Shown piece by piece: positions 32,583 to 41,490 of a DNA stretch of 64,000 bases; position 1 is the first letter of the stretch, and every line of letters begins with the position of its first letter. The translations under genes were made by a program, and so were the position numbers. Origin of the DNA: Streptomyces sp. LUP47B (lineage in GTDB: Bacteria; Actinomycetota; Actinomycetes; Streptomycetales; Streptomycetaceae); contig NZ_MJAH01000028.1 in assembly GCF_001746295.1 (NCBI RefSeq), positions 1-64,000 on the forward strand. Direction: 5' to 3'. The notes under the pieces were generated by a model. It did no database searches. It was not told where the DNA came from and worked only from the letters and a program-made list of their open reading frames with translations.

Positions 32583-35500
32583 CTAGAAAAGGCCCTTGTA
32601 TCCCTGCCATCCACTCGCGATCTTCGTCCGCGCCCCGAACGACCCCTTGCCGTCCCCGTTGTTGCGCCAGACGTTCCCGCCGCTGTCCCGGGAGACCAGG
32701 TCGGCCCTGCCGTCCCCGGTGATGTCCCCGACCCCGACCACGACGTTGTACGACCCGCCCCAGTTGGTGAACACCTTCACCCGCGCCGTGAACGTGCCGT
32801 TGCCCTTGCCGTAGTACCGGTAAAGGTTGTTCGACTTGTCCTGCGCGAGCAGATCCCCGATGCCGTCGCCGTTCAGGTCCCCGGCACCCACGACCTTCTT
32901 GTACGTCTTCCAGTTGTCGTACAGCTTCACCCGCGCCGACAGCTTGCCCGTGCTCGTCCCCTTGTAGAGGTACACGGCCCCGGTGGAGGCGTTCCGCGCG
33001 ATCAGGTCCGGACGGCCGTCCTTGGTGAGATCCCCGGCCGAGGTCAGCACGTCGTACTGGTTCCAGCCGCCGGCCCCCAGCGAGGTGTACGACGTCGACG
33101 GCGTCACCGCCTTGCCGCACCCCGGCTTGTACAGCCGCAGGGCCCCGCTGCTCAGCCGTACGAGCACGTCGTTGCACCGGTCACCACTCAGATCACCGAA
33201 AGAGACGAACTTGGCGCTCGTCGGCCATCCGTTGCCGCTCACCTTCCCCGAGAACGTCCCCTTGCCCGTGCCCTGCTGGAAGGTCAGCGTGCCCGAGGAG
33301 TTGAGGGTGAGCAGGTCACCGAACCCGTCGTCGCCCGCGTGGTCGTGGCGCACGGCCGCGCCGCCGGAGAGCGCCGCCCTGCCGGTCGCGGTCAGGGGCG
33401 TGCCCTGGCCGTCGGCGGGCTGGGCGGTGAGCGTCCAGGTGTACGTCCCGTTCGGGGCGTACGCACCCGCGGTGGTTCTGCCGTCCCACGCGGCGGTGAC
33501 GGAGTCGCGGGACTCGCCTCCGCCGAGGGTGCGGACCACTGTGCCGTCCGCCGCCTTGAGCGTCAGCTTCCACGAGGCGGCCGGCTTGGACAGCTGCCAG
33601 GACGCCTTCCAGGTGTCCGCCGCCTTGAATGCGGTCGGCGTGGCGGACCCGGTCGCGGCCAGAGGTGAAGCGGGCACGCCGCTCGGCACCACGTGGACGA
33701 GGTTCGCCTTGTCGACGTAGGCGAGGCCGCCGCCGAACCGGTCCACGGCCCAGGTACGGCGGCGGGTGTCGCTGCCGTCGGTCGGCATCGGGATGCCGAG
33801 GTCATGGGTGACGGCGGTGCCGCCGCTCTGGAAAGCGGTCAGGCGCAGGCTCGAACCGGTGTAGCGCTGGTTGACGAAGTAGCCGTCGCCGAGCAGGCCG
33901 CCCCGGCCGGCGGGCAGCGCGATCTTCTCGCCGGTCTTCACGTTGACCACGCCGTGCTGCTGGAACTGCTCGCACGTCCAGTACAGCCAAGGCCCGGCGC
34001 TCTGCAGCTCGACGGGAACGCAGGGCGCGCCCGTGTCGAGGGTTCCGGTGTCCTTGCCCGTGACGAGGTCCTTGCGGGCGACCGTACCGGCCGTCGCCGT
34101 GGCCGCGTAGAGGGTGCCGCCCCACACGGTCGCGCCGGTCTCCGGCCGCTGGTCGACCACCGAGCCGGTGTCGAGGTCGACGACGATCGTCACCCCGTCG
34201 TCCACCGGGTACCCGGGGACCGTCGGCCGGCCGCTCTGGTAGACGGCGTACCGACCGGTGGCCTCGGTGAGCCGTCCGTCGGAGTTCCCGGTCAGGGCGC
34301 GGTCCGCCCGGTCGGGTCCGCGGCGGCCGACGATCTCGACCTGGGCGGGGCTCGACTGGTAGTTGCGGACCTGGTAGACCGTGCGCCCGTCACCGCTGTT
34401 GAGGAGCTGGGTGCAGGTCATCTGACCGCAGACCGTGTAGTCGTACGACCGCCCGCTCTCCCGTCCTACGTACACGGGGTCGGACGCGGAGGTGGGCGCC
34501 TGGGCGGGGCTGAGGGTGCGGTTGTAGAAGCCGGCGCCCTGCGGGCCCTCCTTCTCCACGGTGGACAGGGTGCCCGCGCTCAGCGCGATCGCGTCCACCC
34601 CCGCCGCGACCGGGTCCAGCCGCCGCACCTTCTCCAGCCGCGGCAGGCCGTCCGCGCCGACGGTGACCTTCTGGACATACCAGTCCGCCGACGAGGTCCC
34701 GCCGATCACCGCGACACCGCCGCCCGCGATCTGTACGGCCTCCTTGTCGGCCTTCTCCAGCAGGGCCCGGCGCTGCCCGTCGAACGAGAGCGCGACCAGG
34801 TTCCGCTTCAGTGCCGCGTCGGTGCCGTCGGCCTGAGTGAAGGCCAGCAGCCAGCCGTCGAGCAGTCCGATCTTGGAGATGTCCAGGTCGGAGGAGACCG
34901 GGAAGGTCCGCTCGGGTGCGTCCAGGTCAGTGCGGGAGCGCACGTGGGCCACCCGGTCGGGATCGACCCAGAGCAGGTCGTCACCGGCGAGCGCGACATA
35001 CGGGGACCAGCCGGTACTCGCGTCGAGCGTGCGCAACTGTCCGGTCTTCAGGTCGATCAGACCGAGCCGGTCGTAGCGGCCGTTCTCCGCGTCGGCGGCC
35101 GAGGTGGCGAATCGTACGACCGCCTCGCGGGCGTCGCCCGCGACCAGCCGGACCTGCTTGAGGTCCGTTCCCTCGGGCCAGCCGGTGACGGTGAGCCGGG
35201 CGTCGGCGACCGGGTTGTCGGCGGGCAGCAGGTACCAACTGTCCACTGTCTGGAGGTCGTTGTCCGTGTAGTCCTGCACCAGGACGGTGGAGCCGAGCAG
35301 GCCGCTGAAGAGGTCACCGGAACCGTAGGGCACGTCGAACCGGTGCGTGGTGCCGTCCGCCATGTTCTGGATGTCGATCCAGCCCAGGTAGTGATGGGCC
35401 ACGTAGTCCGACTCGGCGCCGAACTCGGCGAAACCGGCGTCCTCGTTGTTGCCGTAGCCGAGCAGGGTCGTGGTCTGTCCGGTGTCGAACCGGGTCCACT

Positions 35501-35723
35501 CGAACTCCTGCCCGAAGCTCGGGTCGGCGTCCTCGGGCGAGTGCACGAACCCGGTCGCGCCGAAGGAGCCCAGCGAGTCCTCGCGGGGCACGGCACGCCA
35601 GTTGGGCGTGATGTCGAGCTGTCCCGGGGTGTCCGCGACAGCCGGTGCGGCGAGGACCGGAGTGAGCCCGAGGCCCAGCGCCAGGATGCCGGCCGCGGCG
35701 CCGGTTCTGATCATGTTCCGCAT
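32583..35723 (-). CDS. Secreted FG-GAP/VCBS-repeat protein, 1046 aa
   Basis: ATG 35723 overlaps the stop of the preceding gene (TGATG), so translation is coupled. Sec signal peptide: MRNMIRTGAAAGILALGLGL then TPVLAAPAVADTP. The middle (~30-800) has beta-propeller-like segments and a FlgD-like insert near 800 (NGTYTWTLTAQPADG). The C-terminal ~230 residues carry FG-GAP/VCBS repeats with calcium-type loops (GDLSGDRCNDVLVR, GDLTKDGRPDLIAR, GDLNGDGIGDLLAQ, GDITGDGRADLVSR). Likely an extracellular surface protein. Paralogue of the gene just upstream; the last ~60 residues of both are nearly identical. Confidence 0.88.
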   Translation of the reverse strand: MRNMIRTGAAAGILALGLGLTPVLAAPAVADTPGQLDITPNWRAVPREDSLGSFGATGFVHSPEDADPSFGQEFEWTRFDTGQTTTLLGYGNNEDAGFAEFGAESDYVAHHYLGWIDIQNMADGTTHRFDVPYGSGDLFSGLLGSTVLVQDYTDNDLQTVDSWYLLPADNPVADARLTVTGWPEGTDLKQVRLVAGDAREAVVRFATSAADAENGRYDRLGLIDLKTGQLRTLDASTGWSPYVALAGDDLLWVDPDRVAHVRSRTDLDAPERTFPVSSDLDISKIGLLDGWLLAFTQADGTDAALKRNLVALSFDGQRRALLEKADKEAVQIAGGGVAVIGGTSSADWYVQKVTVGADGLPRLEKVRRLDPVAAGVDAIALSAGTLSTVEKEGPQGAGFYNRTLSPAQAPTSASDPVYVGRESGRSYDYTVCGQMTCTQLLNSGDGRTVYQVRNYQSSPAQVEIVGRRGPDRADRALTGNSDGRLTEATGRYAVYQSGRPTVPGYPVDDGVTIVVDLDTGSVVDQRPETGATVWGGTLYAATATAGTVARKDLVTGKDTGTLDTGAPCVPVELQSAGPWLYWTCEQFQQHGVVNVKTGEKIALPAGRGGLLGDGYFVNQRYTGSSLRLTAFQSGGTAVTHDLGIPMPTDGSDTRRRTWAVDRFGGGLAYVDKANLVHVVPSGVPASPLAATGSATPTAFKAADTWKASWQLSKPAASWKLTLKAADGTVVRTLGGGESRDSVTAAWDGRTTAGAYAPNGTYTWTLTAQPADGQGTPLTATGRAALSGGAAVRHDHAGDDGFGDLLTLNSSGTLTFQQGTGKGTFSGKVSGNGWPTSAKFVSFGDLSGDRCNDVLVRLSSGALRLYKPGCGKAVTPSTSYTSLGAGGWNQYDVLTSAGDLTKDGRPDLIARNASTGAVYLYKGTSTGKLSARVKLYDNWKTYKKVVGAGDLNGDGIGDLLAQDKSNNLYRYYGKGNGTFTARVKVFTNWGGSYNVVVGVGDITGDGRADLVSRDSGGNVWRNNGDGKGSFGARTKIASGWQGYKGLF

Positions 35724-37843
35724 CAGAAGATCCCCTTGTAGGCCTGCCAGCCGGTGGCGATCTTCGTGCGCGCGCCGAACGACCCCTTGCCGTTGCCGTT
35801 GTTGCGGTACAGGTTGCCGCCGGTGTCCCGGGAGACGAGGTCGTTCTTCCCGTCCCCGGTGATGTCCCCGACGCCGACGACCACGTTGTACGAGGTCCCC
35901 CAGTTGGAGAAGACCTTCACCCGCTCCTTGACCTGGCCGGTGCCGGTGCCGTCGTAACGCCACAGCGTCCCGGCCCTGTCCTGCACCAGGACGTCACCGA
36001 AGCCGTCGCCGTTGAGGTCGCCGGCGCCGACGATCTTCTTGTACGTCGCCCAGCTGCGGATCTTCACACCCGGCTTGAGCTTGCTCGCCCCGTCGTTGGC
36101 GAAGAGATAGACGTCCCCGGTCGAGGCCTTGCGGGCCAGCAGATCGGTACGGCCGTCACCGGTCAGGTCGCCGGGCGCGGTGAGGACGTTGTACGCGTTC
36201 CAGCCGGTGCCGAGGGAGGTGTGGCTGCTCGACGGGGCGTACGGCTCACCGCACCGGCCCGCGTAGCGCCGTAGCTCGCCGTTCGGCATGCGGACCAGCA
36301 TCTCGGCGCAGCGGTCGGAGCCCATGTCGCCGAAGGGCACGGCCACAGTGCCGACAGGCCAGCCGGAACCAGACTTCTTGAAGTCGAACTTGCCCTTGCC
36401 AGTCGTGTACTGGAGGCTCAGAGCACCCGAGGAGTTGAGCGTGACCAGCTCTCCGTAGCTGTAGTACCCCTGGTCGTGGAAGCCCTGGCGGCCACCGTTG
36501 TACCCGATCGAGCCGCCCGTGGTGTACGTGCCGCCGCCGTCCTCGGCAGCCGCCTTCAGGCTCCAGCTCTTGGGGCCGTTGTAGAGGTAAGCGCCTGAGT
36601 CCGTCTTCAGATCCCAGTCCACCTGGATGTGGGCACCGTGGCCCGTGATGGTGCGCTCGGTGTGGCCCTGCGCGTCCTTCACGGTGAAGGTCCAGTCGGC
36701 TGGCTTGTTCAACTGCCAGTAGCTGCCCCAGTATTCGACGCCGTTGCGGCCCTTCACGTCCACCGAGTCACCGGCCACATCCGACTCGATCTTGGCCAGC
36801 GACTGCGCCGGCACCCCGCTCTGCACGATCTGGATCGCCTTGTCCGCGCCGACGTACGCGATGTCGCCGCCGAACTTGTCCACCGTCCAGGTCAGCCGCC
36901 GCTGGTCGGCGGTGTTCCCGGTCGGCAGGTCGGCGATCGCGCGCGCGGCGGCGGCCGTACCGGAGTGATAGTCCGTCAGCATCAGCTTGCCGGCGCTCCG
37001 GTCGTGCTGGACGAGGTAACCGTCACCGACGAGCGCGGGACCCGACGGGACCTTGATGTTCTTCTTCGCCGTACGGTCGTACACGCCCGCCGCGCCCGTC
37101 GGGCCGCAGTTCCAGTAGATCCAGCGGCCGATGACCTGGAGCTCCTTGACGGTGCAGGGGGCCCCGGTGGAGACGGTCGCGACCGTCTTCTTCCCCTCCA
37201 GGTCGTACTGCGTGACGACGCCGTTGCCGGAGCCCGGCGTCCACAGGGCCGAGCCCCATACGGAGGCGGCGGTCACCGAGCGGGTCTTGCGCACGTCTGC
37301 AGTGCGGTAGGCGGCCACCGCGTCGACGTACTGCTTGCCTGTGGAAGCCGCGTTGTAGACGTAGTAGCGGCCAGTGGCGTCGACGAAACGGCCACCGGTG
37401 ACGGTCGGCTCGTCGGTGCCGCTGAGCGAGTTCTCGGTCAGGTGGATCTGCGCCACCTGCTTGCCGGTGCCGTCGTCCATGAAGTAGCCGACATATGTGT
37501 TCCCGAAGGACCGCATCGGCACGCAGCCCTCCGCGCCCGCGTCGCACGACACCCGCTGCACATGGCTGCCGCCCGCGTAGGTGTCCGCGTATCCGCGGGA
37601 GGTCTTGTCCAGCACCGTGGAACCGTCGGCGGAGACCTGTCGGCCGACCACCCACTGGTAGCCGCTCGGCGTGTTCTCCACGCTGGTCAGATAGCCGCCC
37701 GCGTAGTCGATGCCCCACACGCCGTCCGTGGCGATCGGCGTCGGGGCGGTGTCCGCGGCGGCCGGGCCCGCGGACGTCAGGGTGCCGGCGCTCAGAGCGG
37801 CCAGCGAGGCAAGAGTGAGTGCGATCCGGGCACGCCGGGTCAA
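35723..37843 (-). CDS. Secreted FG-GAP/VCBS-repeat protein, 706 aa
   Basis: I place the start at TTG 37843, five bases after GGGGAGGG; it opens directly into a Sec signal peptide (TRRARIALTLASLAALSAG then TLTSAGPAAADT). Longer starts would put ~20 polar residues before the signal. The C-terminus has four FG-GAP loops (GDMGSDRCAEMLVR, GDLTGDGRTDLLAR, GDLNGDGFGDVLVQ, GDITGDGKNDLVSR). Tandem paralogue of the following gene, with coupled translation. Extracellular, function unknown. Confidence 0.87.
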   Translation of the reverse strand: MTRRARIALTLASLAALSAGTLTSAGPAAADTAPTPIATDGVWGIDYAGGYLTSVENTPSGYQWVVGRQVSADGSTVLDKTSRGYADTYAGGSHVQRVSCDAGAEGCVPMRSFGNTYVGYFMDDGTGKQVAQIHLTENSLSGTDEPTVTGGRFVDATGRYYVYNAASTGKQYVDAVAAYRTADVRKTRSVTAASVWGSALWTPGSGNGVVTQYDLEGKKTVATVSTGAPCTVKELQVIGRWIYWNCGPTGAAGVYDRTAKKNIKVPSGPALVGDGYLVQHDRSAGKLMLTDYHSGTAAAARAIADLPTGNTADQRRLTWTVDKFGGDIAYVGADKAIQIVQSGVPAQSLAKIESDVAGDSVDVKGRNGVEYWGSYWQLNKPADWTFTVKDAQGHTERTITGHGAHIQVDWDLKTDSGAYLYNGPKSWSLKAAAEDGGGTYTTGGSIGYNGGRQGFHDQGYYSYGELVTLNSSGALSLQYTTGKGKFDFKKSGSGWPVGTVAVPFGDMGSDRCAEMLVRMPNGELRRYAGRCGEPYAPSSSHTSLGTGWNAYNVLTAPGDLTGDGRTDLLARKASTGDVYLFANDGASKLKPGVKIRSWATYKKIVGAGDLNGDGFGDVLVQDRAGTLWRYDGTGTGQVKERVKVFSNWGTSYNVVVGVGDITGDGKNDLVSRDTGGNLYRNNGNGKGSFGARTKIATGWQAYKGIF

Positions 37844-37977
37844 GGGTCCCTCCCCAGGGAAGTCAGAAAAGGCGCGGCGGCAGGCCTTGACGTCCCCCTC
37901 GGCCACACTCCGTCACGCGATCAACGGATGTTAACAACTGCCCCACAGGGTTCGGTAGTCGAATAGGGATACGAAAA

Positions 37978-38007
37978 GGGCCCGCACGACCGAAGTCGTA
38001 CGGGCCC
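37978..38007 (-). terminator. 13-bp hairpin after DEAD-box helicase gene
   Basis: GGGCCCGCACGAC (37978-37990), loop CGAA, GTCGTACGGGCCC (37995-38007), one mismatch. It lies 18 bases past the helicase stop on the minus strand. Confidence 0.75.
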
Positions 38008-38025
38008 TCCTCAGCTCACGGTGTG

Positions 38026-40185
38026 TCAGCCGTTGCGCTTCCAGCGCGGCTTGTCGTCACGGCGGCCGAAGGAGCCGGTGCCGGTGCCGGTCCCGGTGCC
38101 GCGGTGGTCGTCACGACGGCCGGAGGGGCGGTCGTGGCCGCCGGAGCGGAAACCGCCGGTGGGGCGGTCGCCCTGACGGTCACGGTTGAAGGGACGGTCG
38201 CTGCCCCGGTGGGTGGACGGACGCTCGTCGCGGCGGTCGCGGTTGAAGCCACCGCCGGTGGGGCGGTCGTCGCGGCGGAAGCCGCCCGAGGGACGCTCGT
38301 CCCGACGGTCACGGTTGAAACCGCCGCCGGTGGGGCGGTCGTCACGACGGTCACGGTTGAAGCCACCCGAGGAGCGGTCGTCGCGGCGGAAGCCACCCGA
38401 GGGACGCTCGTCACGACGGTCACGGTTGAAACCGCCGCCGGTGGGGCGGTCGTCACGACGGTCACGGTTGAAGCCACCCGAGGAGCGGTCGTCACGACGC
38501 TCGAAGGAACGGCCACCACGGTCGTCACGGCGGAACCCGCCCCGCTCGCCGTCCCGGCGGTCACGGTTGAAGCCGCCACGGTCGTCACGACGCTCGAAGG
38601 AACGGCCACCACGGTCGTCCCGACGGTCGTCACGACGCTCGTAGTTGCCCCGCTCGTCACGGCGCTGACGCGGCTGCTCGTACGCGGGACGCTCGGCGGG
38701 CTGCTCGGCGGCCACGGCCTCGGCCACCGCCGACGCCGCTGCCTCGGCCACCACGGCCTGCGCCTCGGCCACCGCCGACTCCGGGTCCTCACCGCGCTCG
38801 CGGGCGGCACGGGCCACCAGGCGGTCGGCCTCCTCGCGCAGCTCGGTCGCGCGGCGCTGCGCCCGCTCCAGCTCCTTGGTGAGCTGGGCGACCTCGCGCT
38901 CGGCCTGCTGAGCCGCGTTGGCCGCGGACTCGGACTGGACCTCGGTCATCGAACGGGCGCCGGTGATCTCGGCGACCTCGGGCTCGAAGGCCGTACCGGA
39001 GTTGATGATGTGACGCCCGGCGTCGACGCCCGCGTCCTCCATCTGCCGGAAGATCTGCCGGCGCTGGTGCGGCAGGGACAGGGAGACGACCGTGCCGGTG
39101 CGGCCCGCGCGAGCGGTACGGCCGGCGCGGTGCAGGTAGTCCTTGTGGTCACCGGCGGGGTCGACGTTCAGGACGAGGTCGATGCCGTCGACGTGGATGC
39201 CACGGGCGGCGACGTCGGTCGCGACGAGCGCGTTGACGTAGCCCTTCTTGAAGTCCTCCAGCACCCGGGTGCGTGCGCCCTGCGTCATACCGCCGTGCAG
39301 CGCGTCGGCCTTCACACCGGAGTCGCACAGCTGCTCGGCGATGCGGTCGGCGCCCAGCTGCGTGCGGACGAAGATGATGGTGCGGCCCTTGCGGGAGGCG
39401 ATGGCCGCGGTGACCGGCGCCTTGTCCTTGGGCTTCACGATCAGGATGTGGTGCGACATGGTCGTCACGTTGCCCTGGGCGCTGTCGACCTCATGCGTGA
39501 CCGGGTTGCTCAGGTAGCGCTTGACCAGGGTGGAGATCTCGTTCTCCATCGTGGCCGAGAACAGCATCCGCTGGCCGCCGGCCGGGACCTGGTCGAGCAG
39601 CTCGGTGACCTCGGGCAGGAAGCCCAGGTCGGACATCTGGTCGGCCTCGTCGATGACGGCGACCTCGATGTCCTGCAGGGAGCAGGCGCCGCGGTTGATG
39701 AGGTCACGCAGCCGGCCCGGAGTGGCGACGAGCACGTCGACACCGCGCTCCAGGGCGTAGATCTGGTTGCTCATGGACGTACCGCCGCAGACGACCTTCA
39801 TCTTGAGGCCGAGGACGTCGCCGTAGGGCTGGAGAGCGTCCGCGACCTGCATCGCGAGCTCACGGGTCGGGGTGAGGATGACGGCGCGCGGCTTGTGCTT
39901 CTCCGTGCGGCCGCCGGAGAGGCGGGCCAGGGTCGGCAGACCGAAGGAGAGGGTCTTGCCGGAGCCGGTGCGGCCACGGCCGAGGATGTCCTTGCCGGCC
40001 AGGGCGTCCGGGATGGTCGCGGCCTGGATCGGGAAGGGGGCGGTCACGCCGTTCTGGGCGAGCTTGCGCACCACGCCCTCGGGAAGACCGAGGCTCGCGA
40101 AGGTGACTTCGGCGGTGGCCTCGGTGACGTCCTCCGTGCCCTCGTTCTCGGGCACGACGACGTGATCAGTACTGGAAATGGACAT
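38026..40185 (-). CDS. DEAD-box RNA helicase with repetitive Arg/Gly/Asp-rich tail
   Basis: 719 aa from ATG 40185 (MSISSTDHVVVPENEG). Core motifs complete: PFPIQAATIPDALAGKDILG, GRTGSGKT, PTRELAMQ, VIDEADQM, SATMEN and HRAGRTARAGRTG. A helical linker (~460-540) is followed by a ~180-residue tail of repeats built from RRDDRS/PTGGFNRDRRDERPS units, an RGG-like RNA-binding region. Likely acts on structured RNA or ribosome assembly. The 257 bases upstream to 40442 contain its leader; I found no gene in them. Confidence 0.94.
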   Translation of the reverse strand: MSISSTDHVVVPENEGTEDVTEATAEVTFASLGLPEGVVRKLAQNGVTAPFPIQAATIPDALAGKDILGRGRTGSGKTLSFGLPTLARLSGGRTEKHKPRAVILTPTRELAMQVADALQPYGDVLGLKMKVVCGGTSMSNQIYALERGVDVLVATPGRLRDLINRGACSLQDIEVAVIDEADQMSDLGFLPEVTELLDQVPAGGQRMLFSATMENEISTLVKRYLSNPVTHEVDSAQGNVTTMSHHILIVKPKDKAPVTAAIASRKGRTIIFVRTQLGADRIAEQLCDSGVKADALHGGMTQGARTRVLEDFKKGYVNALVATDVAARGIHVDGIDLVLNVDPAGDHKDYLHRAGRTARAGRTGTVVSLSLPHQRRQIFRQMEDAGVDAGRHIINSGTAFEPEVAEITGARSMTEVQSESAANAAQQAEREVAQLTKELERAQRRATELREEADRLVARAARERGEDPESAVAEAQAVVAEAAASAVAEAVAAEQPAERPAYEQPRQRRDERGNYERRDDRRDDRGGRSFERRDDRGGFNRDRRDGERGGFRRDDRGGRSFERRDDRSSGGFNRDRRDDRPTGGGFNRDRRDERPSGGFRRDDRSSGGFNRDRRDDRPTGGGFNRDRRDERPSGGFRRDDRPTGGGFNRDRRDERPSTHRGSDRPFNRDRQGDRPTGGFRSGGHDRPSGRRDDHRGTGTGTGTGSFGRRDDKPRWKRNG
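38150..38645. repeat. Degenerate in-gene repeats encoding the helicase tail
   Basis: Units of about 60-120 bases built on GGTCACGGTTGAAGCC / CGGTGGGGCGGTCGTC / GACGCTCGTC recur at least seven times. Some copies are nearly identical at DNA level over more than 100 bases (38296-38400 against 38416-38520). The repeat number is likely to vary between strains by slippage or recombination. Confidence 0.8.
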
Positions 40186-40442
40186 GCGTATGCGAAACCT
40201 TCCGGAGTCTCGTCGGCACGCGCCCGTCAACTCCGTGATTCGCAATACGACCGCCTCTATGCGGTCAGCCACGGTAAGGGAGAGAACGCGCCACGCGGCG
40301 CTCTTCTGCTTTGGCGCCGGGCAAATGATCAAACGATCTATAACCATACGCACCCATCGCCCCCGAAGGCAAACCGATCCCCTCCTATGTATCGGAGGTC
40401 ACTCGGGGCCTTTCACGGGGTCCGTCACACCGGCGGGGTCCG

Positions 40443-40964
40443 TCACACCGGCGACCCGGCAGTGGGCGCCGGCTCCCGCTGGCTCAGCTGCGTCCCGGTC
40501 TCCGGCTGCGCGGACGAGGACGGCTCGGCCGGTGGCGGCGACGGCGTGGGCGACGCGGGCGGCTCGCTCGGCGCCGGCGGCTCCGGGTCGGGACTACGGG
40601 TGGGCGCCGGGTCGCTCCTCGTCGCCGAGGGCACCGGCTGCACCGAACTCCCCGGCTCCGCCCCCGCCGCGGGCGACGCGCCGGCTCCCGCCGAGGCGGA
40701 CGCCGACGGCGAGGCGGACCCTTTGCCGCCCTTCCCCCTGCCGTGCCTGCCGTGCTTGCCGTCCGGGCCCGCCCCGCCGAACCCCACGGAACCACCCGAG
40801 CCCCCGGATCCCCCGTCCGGCGCCTCACCGCCCCGCTCACCGGCGGAGTGCGACGGCTTCGCGCCGCCGTCTCCGCCGTCCCCGCCCACGCTCATGCAGC
40901 CCGCGGCGGCGGCGACGGCCATGACCGTGGCGGCCAGACGGACGGGTACGTACAAGGGGCGCAC
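40443..40964 (-). CDS. Low-complexity lipoprotein
   Basis: 173 aa, ATG 40964. Signal peptide with lipobox AAAAGC (RLAATVMAVAAAAGCMSVGG). The mature part is almost wholly low complexity: Gly/Ser-rich then Pro/Ser/Ala-rich, with no folded domain visible. Probably anchored to the outer face of the membrane and extended through the wall. Function unknown. Confidence 0.7.
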   Translation of the reverse strand: MRPLYVPVRLAATVMAVAAAAGCMSVGGDGGDGGAKPSHSAGERGGEAPDGGSGGSGGSVGFGGAGPDGKHGRHGRGKGGKGSASPSASASAGAGASPAAGAEPGSSVQPVPSATRSDPAPTRSPDPEPPAPSEPPASPTPSPPPAEPSSSAQPETGTQLSQREPAPTAGSPV

Positions 40965-41054
40965 GAGCAGCCACCTCCGAGGGCGGTCGTCAAAAAGTCA
41001 ACCTGCCCAACTCCCGCCGCCCACAAGAGGACACGCGCCCCGTTCGAAACGGAC

Positions 41055-41405
41055 TCAGCCGTATCCGAGTGCGTGCAGCCGCGCGTCGTCGATGCCGAAG
41101 TGATGGGCGATCTCGTGCACGACCGTCACCTCGGTCTCCGCGACGACGTCCTCCCGCGAATCGCACATCCGCAGCGTCGGCCCCCGGTAGATCGTGATGC
41201 GGTCCGGCAGCACCCCGGCGTACCACTCGCCCCGGTCGGTGAGCGGAGTGCCCTCGTACAGCCCGAGCAGCTCGGGATCGTCCGCCGGCGGTTCGTCCTC
41301 GACGAACACCGCGACGTTGTCCATCAGCCGCGTCAACTCCGGCGGAATCCGGTCCAGGGCCTCGGCGACCAGTTCCTCGAACTCCTCGCGCGTCATCTCC
41401 AGCAC
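41055..41405 (-). CDS. Minimal metallopeptidase-like protein (HExxH)
   Basis: 116 aa from GTG 41405. C-terminal zinc motif VVHEIAHHFGIDD (HExxH with downstream Asp), preceded by ITIYRGPTLRMC. N-terminus EEFEELVAEALDRIPPELTRLMDNVAV is characteristic of the small actinobacterial metallopeptidase family formerly DUF1025. Cytoplasmic; substrate unknown. 85 bases from the divergent metallophosphoesterase. Confidence 0.85.
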   Translation of the reverse strand: MLEMTREEFEELVAEALDRIPPELTRLMDNVAVFVEDEPPADDPELLGLYEGTPLTDRGEWYAGVLPDRITIYRGPTLRMCDSREDVVAETEVTVVHEIAHHFGIDDARLHALGYG

Positions 41406-41490
41406 ACGCCCATTCTCCGGTACGACCCATCCGTACGAGAGTCATGAGCACGCCCGCATATCCACGAGCGGACTTGGGCATACGGGATCA

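Noticed and set aside
38150..38645. CRISPR-like regular repeats
   Set aside because: The repeats are in frame within a DEAD-box helicase, units vary in length and there are no unique spacers or cas genes.
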